From positions 1 through 9,567 of the forward strand of contig JAEDDW010000069.1 in NCBI GenBank assembly GCA_016293645.1: a stretch of 9,567 bases of DNA. Reading direction: 5' to 3'. A program made the translations under genes and the position numbers. The first letter of the stretch is position 1; each line of letters starts with the position of its first letter. Source of the stretch: Treponema sp. Its GTDB lineage: Bacteria; Spirochaetota; Spirochaetia; Treponematales; Treponemataceae. The notes under the pieces were generated by a model. It made no database searches and was not told the DNA's origin. It saw only the letters and a program-made list of their open reading frames with translations. Positions 6,382 through 9,567 of this stretch are shown here, in pieces.

Positions 6382-6776
6382 CATATTTTCTCGATACCAA
6401 TGTAATTATTGATTTGCTGAATGGAAATTCAAATATTTTGGCAAACTTCAAGAATGCCTATGTTTCTGCAACAGTGAAAATTCCTGATTTAGTATATTAC
6501 GAAGTTTTACGAGGATTTGAATACTCTGACCCTAAAAATCAAAAGGTCGGATTTGAGATTTTTGCAAATCATTGTGGCATTGTGTATATGGATAAATCTG
6601 TTTTGGAAGAAGCTGCTAAACAATATGCATATTTGAGAAAAAATGGAATCACGATTGATGACGATGATATACTCATCGGCTCTTTTGCCATTGAAAAAGA
6701 ATCTGTCCTCGTTACAAATAATACAAAGCATTTTAAGGATCTAAACGGAATCAAACTTGTAAATTGGAAAGAATAA
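6378..6776 (+). CDS. vapC: PIN-domain ribonuclease toxin (VapC family)
   Basis: VapC toxins are Mg-dependent RNases that cut tRNA or rRNA when not bound by antitoxin. The protein is 132 aa, the usual PIN toxin length. Conserved acidic residues are present: Asp6 in YFLDTNVIID, Glu42 in LVYYEVLRG, Asp97 in the run DDDDILIGS, and Asn114/115 in LVTNNTKHF, where many relatives have Asp. All catalytic positions look intact, so the toxin should be active. ATG 6378 is preceded by GGGAG at 6368-6372 and overlaps the antitoxin stop as ATGA, so translation is coupled. Target RNA cannot be predicted. The gene is followed at once by the attC-like hairpin in the same orientation, the arrangement of an integron cassette. 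Confidence 0.88.
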   Translation: MTYFLDTNVIIDLLNGNSNILANFKNAYVSATVKIPDLVYYEVLRGFEYSDPKNQKVGFEIFANHCGIVYMDKSVLEEAAKQYAYLRKNGITIDDDDILIGSFAIEKESVLVTNNTKHFKDLNGIKLVNWKE

Positions 6777-6793
6777 GGTGTATAAGAAAAATC

Positions 6794-6862
6794 GCCTAAC
6801 ACAGTTTTCAAAGCCGACATTTTTGCCATTCGGCAAAAATGCGGTTTAAAACATTGTTCCAT
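6794..6862 (+). mobile_element. attC-like recombination site (integron cassette end)
   Basis: This 69-bp imperfect palindrome has the box order of an integron attC. The R'' box is GCCTAAC (6794-6800), matching RYYYAAC. The L'' side is TTCAAAGCCGAC (6807-6818) and the L' side GCGGTTTAA (6841-6849), very like the TTCAAGCCGAC and GCGGCTTAA of aadA-type sites as I remember them. Folding gives AAC/GTT, a short unpaired spacer, GTTTT/AAAAC, AAA/TTT, CCG/CGG, then a perfect 10-bp stem (6818-6827 with 6832-6841) with an ATTC loop. Three extrahelical bases (C6809, G6813, A6817) all fall on the left arm, as in real sites. The R' box is only GTTCCAT (6856-6862) instead of GTTRRRY. No T-run follows either strand, so it is not a terminator. 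No integrase gene is in the window. Confidence 0.62.
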
Positions 6863-6874
6863 TGGACAGCCAAA

Positions 6875-8275
6875 ATGGAAGAAAAACTTCAGGACAAAAT
6901 GTTTACCAACAGGCAGCTGGTATCCTTAATCATTCCGCTTTTTATTGATCAGATACTCAACGCAACCGTAGGAATTGCAGATGTTATCATGGTTGCTACT
7001 TTGGGTGAATATGCAGTTTCGGGTGTTTCCCTTGTGGACAGCATCAACATCCTTCTTTTTGCCTTGCTCAATGCCCTTGGAACTGGTGGGGCCGTTGTTG
7101 CAAGTCAGTACCTTGGACGCAAAGACAGAAAGATGGCGGAAAATACGGCTGTTCAGCTCATATATGTAATGCTTGGGGTTTCTTCATTTATAACTGCGGT
7201 TTTGATAATTTTCTGCAGACCGATTCTTTCGGGAATTTTCGGTAAGGTTGAAGATTCTGTAATGGATGCAAGCTTAAGGTATTTCTGGATTACCATGCTT
7301 GCTTTGCCTGGCATTGCCCTTTATAGTGCCGTTGCAGCAATTTTCCGCGCCCAGGGGAATTCAAAGCTTGCCATGTATGCTTCCACTATCGGAAATGCAA
7401 TCAACATCGGTGGAAATGCGTTCTGCCTTTTTGTGTTGAAGATGGGGGTTGAAGGCGTTGCAATTCCAACAACTGTTTCAAGAATCGGTGGTGCTCTTCT
7501 GCTTACTTACTGGATGCTCAGGGAAAAACCATATCACGGGGAAACTCCGCTTTCCATCAGGAAAATGTTTCGTGTGGGCGTTGAGTTCAGCCTTGTAAAA
7601 AAGATTCTGAAAATCGGAATACCAAGCGGAGTTGAAAACAGCATTTTCCAGTTCGGAAAAATTCTGGTTCTGTCCTTGATTTCAACTTTCGGAACTACAG
7701 CCATTGCGGCCAATGCGACTGCCAACTCTCTTGCAACAATCGAAGTTCTTGCTCCCAGTGCAATAAACATTGCCATGCTTACAGTCATTGGAAGGTGTTG
7801 CGGGGCTGCGGATGAAAAGCAGGCCATGTACTACACAAAAAAACTTATGGTCATAGCTTATGTTTCCATGTTCCTCTGGAATGTTCCGTACCTTTTAAGC
7901 CTTAGGGGAATTTTGACATTCTATCATCTTTCGCCTGAGACTACGGAACTTGCCTGGTGGATTACCATGTGCCACGGAGTCTTTGGGATTCTTTTCTGGC
8001 CAATGTCCTTTACCCTGCCAAATGCCTTGCGTGCGGCAAACGATGCAGCCTTTCCTATGATAGTTTCGGTTATTTCAATGTTTGCTGTGCGCATCGGCAT
8101 GAGCTATGTTTTCAAATATACTCAGATTTTCGGCCTCATTCCTTTTATGGGATGGACAGTAGCCTACGGTGCCCTTGGAACCTGGATTGCAATGGCATTG
8201 GACTGGGTGGTAAGGTCAAATTTCTTCATCTGGAGAATTGCCAGCGGAAAGTGGAAGGGCCGCAAACTGATTTAA
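6875..8275 (+). CDS. MATE-family multidrug/cation efflux protein
   Basis: MATE transporters export drugs or other cationic compounds using Na+ or H+ gradients across the inner membrane. The protein is 466 aa from ATG 6875, within the family's 440-470 range, with about twelve hydrophobic segments in two similar halves. Marks of the family are the N-terminal LIIPLFIDQILNATVGIAD (TM1, with the Asp common before TM2), the loop between TM4 and TM6 with FRAQGNSKLAMYASTIGN (157-174), and its counterpart LRAANDAAFP (385-394) in the second half. The start is uncertain: ATG 6899 has AGGA at 6891-6894 and would give 458 aa. An ATG at 6839 lies inside the attC-like hairpin and is unlikely. No promoter is visible in the short gap, so it may depend on readthrough from vapBC. 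Substrate unknown. Confidence 0.9.
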   Translation: MEEKLQDKMFTNRQLVSLIIPLFIDQILNATVGIADVIMVATLGEYAVSGVSLVDSINILLFALLNALGTGGAVVASQYLGRKDRKMAENTAVQLIYVMLGVSSFITAVLIIFCRPILSGIFGKVEDSVMDASLRYFWITMLALPGIALYSAVAAIFRAQGNSKLAMYASTIGNAINIGGNAFCLFVLKMGVEGVAIPTTVSRIGGALLLTYWMLREKPYHGETPLSIRKMFRVGVEFSLVKKILKIGIPSGVENSIFQFGKILVLSLISTFGTTAIAANATANSLATIEVLAPSAINIAMLTVIGRCCGAADEKQAMYYTKKLMVIAYVSMFLWNVPYLLSLRGILTFYHLSPETTELAWWITMCHGVFGILFWPMSFTLPNALRAANDAAFPMIVSVISMFAVRIGMSYVFKYTQIFGLIPFMGWTVAYGALGTWIAMALDWVVRSNFFIWRIASGKWKGRKLI

Positions 8276-8308
8276 TCATGCTGAAAGCGACAGTGGCTTT
8301 GCAAGCCG

Positions 8309-8317
8309 TGATATAAT
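8309..8317 (+). promoter_or_regulatory. Extended -10 promoter for the yitT-family gene
   Basis: TGA-TATAAT at 8309-8317 is a perfect extended -10 element (TG, one base, TATAAT). No convincing -35 box lies upstream, which extended -10 promoters tolerate. The predicted start is near 8324, giving a leader of about 80 nt before ATG 8405. Confidence 0.65.
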
Positions 8318-8346
8318 TTTTGTAATTTTACTGCGGTTTGATTTTC

Positions 8347-8378
8347 TTGAATTTGCATTGCAAAAGGACTAAATTCAA
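8347..8378. repeat. Inverted repeat in the leader of the yitT-family gene
   Basis: TTGAATTT (8347-8354) and AAATTCAA (8371-8378) are perfect 8-base arms. Between them, TTGC-ATT-GCAA (8353-8363) overlaps the left arm and can form a competing small hairpin. It lies between the predicted transcription start and the ribosome-binding site. It could be an operator or an RNA hairpin; no T-run follows it. Confidence 0.4.
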
Positions 8379-8404
8379 ATTTGAGAAGTTCGAGGTTCTC
8401 TCTT

Positions 8405-9250
8405 ATGAAAGGCATTTATAGATTTTTGCTGGTTTCCGCGGCAGCTGTAATCATGGCTGTTGATATCAATACATTTGTTCACACAGGAGGCCTTTTGCCT
8501 GGAGGTTTTTCTGGCATTTCCCTTTTGGTACAGGACATTTTCAAAACATATTTCAACATAAAGATTCCTTACAGCCCAATTTACTGGGGGTTGAATGTTG
8601 TTCCTGCGGCAATCTGTTTCAAGTATGTAGGAAAAAAATTTACGTTGTATTCTATATGGATGCTTGTACTCTGCGGCGTGCTTACTGACTTGATTCCTGG
8701 CCTTCATGTTACCGATGACATTCTTCTTACTTCTGTTTTTGGCGGAATACTGAACGGAGTCTCTGTCTGCCTTTGTCTTTTTGCAGGTGCAACTAGCGGC
8801 GGAACGGATTTCATTTCAATATTTGTTTCTGAAAAAACTGGAAAAACCATCTGGAATTACATTTTGATCTGGGACTGCTTTGTGCTGGTGATTTTCGGAA
8901 TTCTTTTTGGCTGGAACAGAGCCCTGTATTCCATCATTTTTCAGTTTGCAAGTACTCAGATTTTAAACACCATCTACAGACGCTATCAGAAATACACTCT
9001 CTTTATTGTAACGAACAAGGCTGATGAAATTATCGCCCTCATAAGGAACCGAGTGAACCATACCTGTACAATTATGGAAGGAAAAGGCGGATATACAGGT
9101 GATGACAGAAAAATAATTTATGCCGTCATTTCAAGCACTGATGAATTCAAACTGGTTCAGTCCATCAAGGAAGTTGATCCTGATGCCTTCATAAATACAA
9201 TCGAGACAAAATTCCTTAAAGGCAATTTCTTCATGAAGAAGAACGATTAG
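8405..9250 (+). CDS. YitT-family membrane protein (DUF161 plus DUF2179)
   Basis: A 281-aa inner-membrane protein of a widespread family of unknown transport role. ATG 8405 is chosen because GAGGT at 8392-8396 lies 8 bases upstream; the in-frame TTG at 8381 has no such site. About five membrane segments fill residues 5-185. Family marks are NTFVHTGGLLPGGFSGIS (22-39) and GATSGGTDF (128-136). The C-terminal soluble domain from about 198 (KYTLFIVTNKADEI..., MEGKGGYTGDDRKIIYAVIS) is the DUF2179 domain, a ferredoxin-like fold usually placed in the cytosol and thought to sense or bind a small ligand. Transcription probably starts at the extended -10 element at 8309-8317. Its last 20 bases overlap, tail to tail, the broken HAD gene on the other strand. 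Confidence 0.92.
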   Translation: MKGIYRFLLVSAAAVIMAVDINTFVHTGGLLPGGFSGISLLVQDIFKTYFNIKIPYSPIYWGLNVVPAAICFKYVGKKFTLYSIWMLVLCGVLTDLIPGLHVTDDILLTSVFGGILNGVSVCLCLFAGATSGGTDFISIFVSEKTGKTIWNYILIWDCFVLVIFGILFGWNRALYSIIFQFASTQILNTIYRRYQKYTLFIVTNKADEIIALIRNRVNHTCTIMEGKGGYTGDDRKIIYAVISSTDEFKLVQSIKEVDPDAFINTIETKFLKGNFFMKKND

Positions 9251-9542
9251 ATTCTTTTGCGTTTGCTACGGCGATTCCAAGTCCGGCGGCCTTGAGCATT
9301 TCCATGTCATTGGACGCATCTCCAAAGGCAATGCATTCTTTGGGGCTTATGCCTAAAATCTTGCAGCAGCGTTCCATGCCCCTGTGCTTGCCGCTTTCAA
9401 TTATTTCGTTGACGGAAACTCCGTTGCTTGTTACCGCGTATTTTAATCCTTCCATTTTAAGCAATTCTTTTGGAAATGAATTGAAGGCTCTGCCGCTGGA
9501 CGGAACAAAATAGATGATAGTGTGGAAAGGAAAATTAGACAA
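9231..9542 (-). pseudogene. Decayed Cof-type HAD phosphatase with cap domain deleted
   Basis: The frame (103 codons from TTG 9542) contains clear pieces of the Cof/HAD IIB phosphatase family: FVPSSGRAF (motif II region, Ser16), YAVTSNGVSV, SGKHRG (motif III Lys52), and IAFGDASNDMEML (motif IV, 72-84), then LGIAVANAKE. Intact members are about 260-270 aa. Here SNGVSV is joined directly to NEIIESGKHRG, so roughly 130 residues carrying the C2 cap are missing. Homology ends at NAKE, just as the yitT stop codon is reached, so the last 30 or so residues are also gone. The N-terminal DxDGT motif is not in the window, and an in-frame TAA at 9555-9557 would cut it off even if it lies just outside. No ribosome-binding site supports TTG 9542. 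An inactive remnant is most likely. Confidence 0.75.
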
Positions 9543-9567
9543 GGAAGGTGTTGTTTAATTATCAGGT

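Noticed and set aside
6818..6841. The perfect 10-bp hairpin read as a simple intrinsic terminator of vapBC.
   Set aside because: No T-run follows on either strand, and the paired structure extends much further in an attC-like arrangement.
8299..8346. A second attC-like site after the MATE gene, from CAAGCCG and GCGGTTTGA.
   Set aside because: There is no central stem between the two boxes and no R-type box outside them.
9513..9557. A 14-codon plus-strand frame starting ATG 9513 and ending TAA 9555-9557.
   Set aside because: It is too short, overlaps the HAD remnant, and lacks a ribosome-binding site.

Overview
The window holds a complete small type II-C CRISPR-Cas locus, followed by a stretch of broken and short genes, a toxin-antitoxin pair that ends in an integron attC-like hairpin, and two ordinary membrane-protein genes. 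DNA is AT-rich, with strong Shine-Dalgarno sites and near-consensus sigma70 promoters. I cannot name the organism. A host-associated spirochaete (Treponema-like) is my guess, because chromosomal integrons and small Cas9 loci occur there, but a Firmicute is not excluded.

Region 1 (1-5325), the CRISPR-Cas locus. A tracrRNA gene on the minus strand (about 214 to 86) has a consensus promoter, an anti-repeat pairing almost fully with the array repeat, two internal hairpins and a terminator. Divergent from it is the operon cas9-cas1-cas2, each gene overlapping the next, with no csn2 or cas4. Cas9 (1059 aa) keeps all nuclease residues. The array has eight identical 36-bp repeats and seven spacers (six of 30 bp, one of 29 bp). 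Its functional strand is minus: every repeat carries a near-consensus promoter (TTGACT, 16 bp, TAAAAT) firing into the next spacer, and a minus-strand terminator lies between the array and cas2. Transcription from each repeat would start about 7 nt into the spacer and leave 24-nt guides, as in processing-independent Neisseria-type systems.

Region 2 (5326-6862), accessory DNA. A gene remnant with no start codon and one in-frame TAG begins directly at the last repeat. Next come a 103-aa two-helix membrane protein resembling a fragment of the FlhA/FHIPEP export-gate family and a VapBC-type pair (DUF2281-like antitoxin, PIN toxin). The pair ends in a 69-bp imperfect hairpin with the box order of an integron attC site. 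Its right-hand recombination box is degenerate and runs into the next gene's leader, so this may be a terminal or ectopically inserted cassette.

Region 3 (6863-9567), core-like genes. A MATE-family efflux protein and a YitT-family membrane protein lie on the plus strand. A decayed Cof-type HAD phosphatase on the minus strand, lacking its cap domain and its C-terminus, meets the end of yitT tail to tail.
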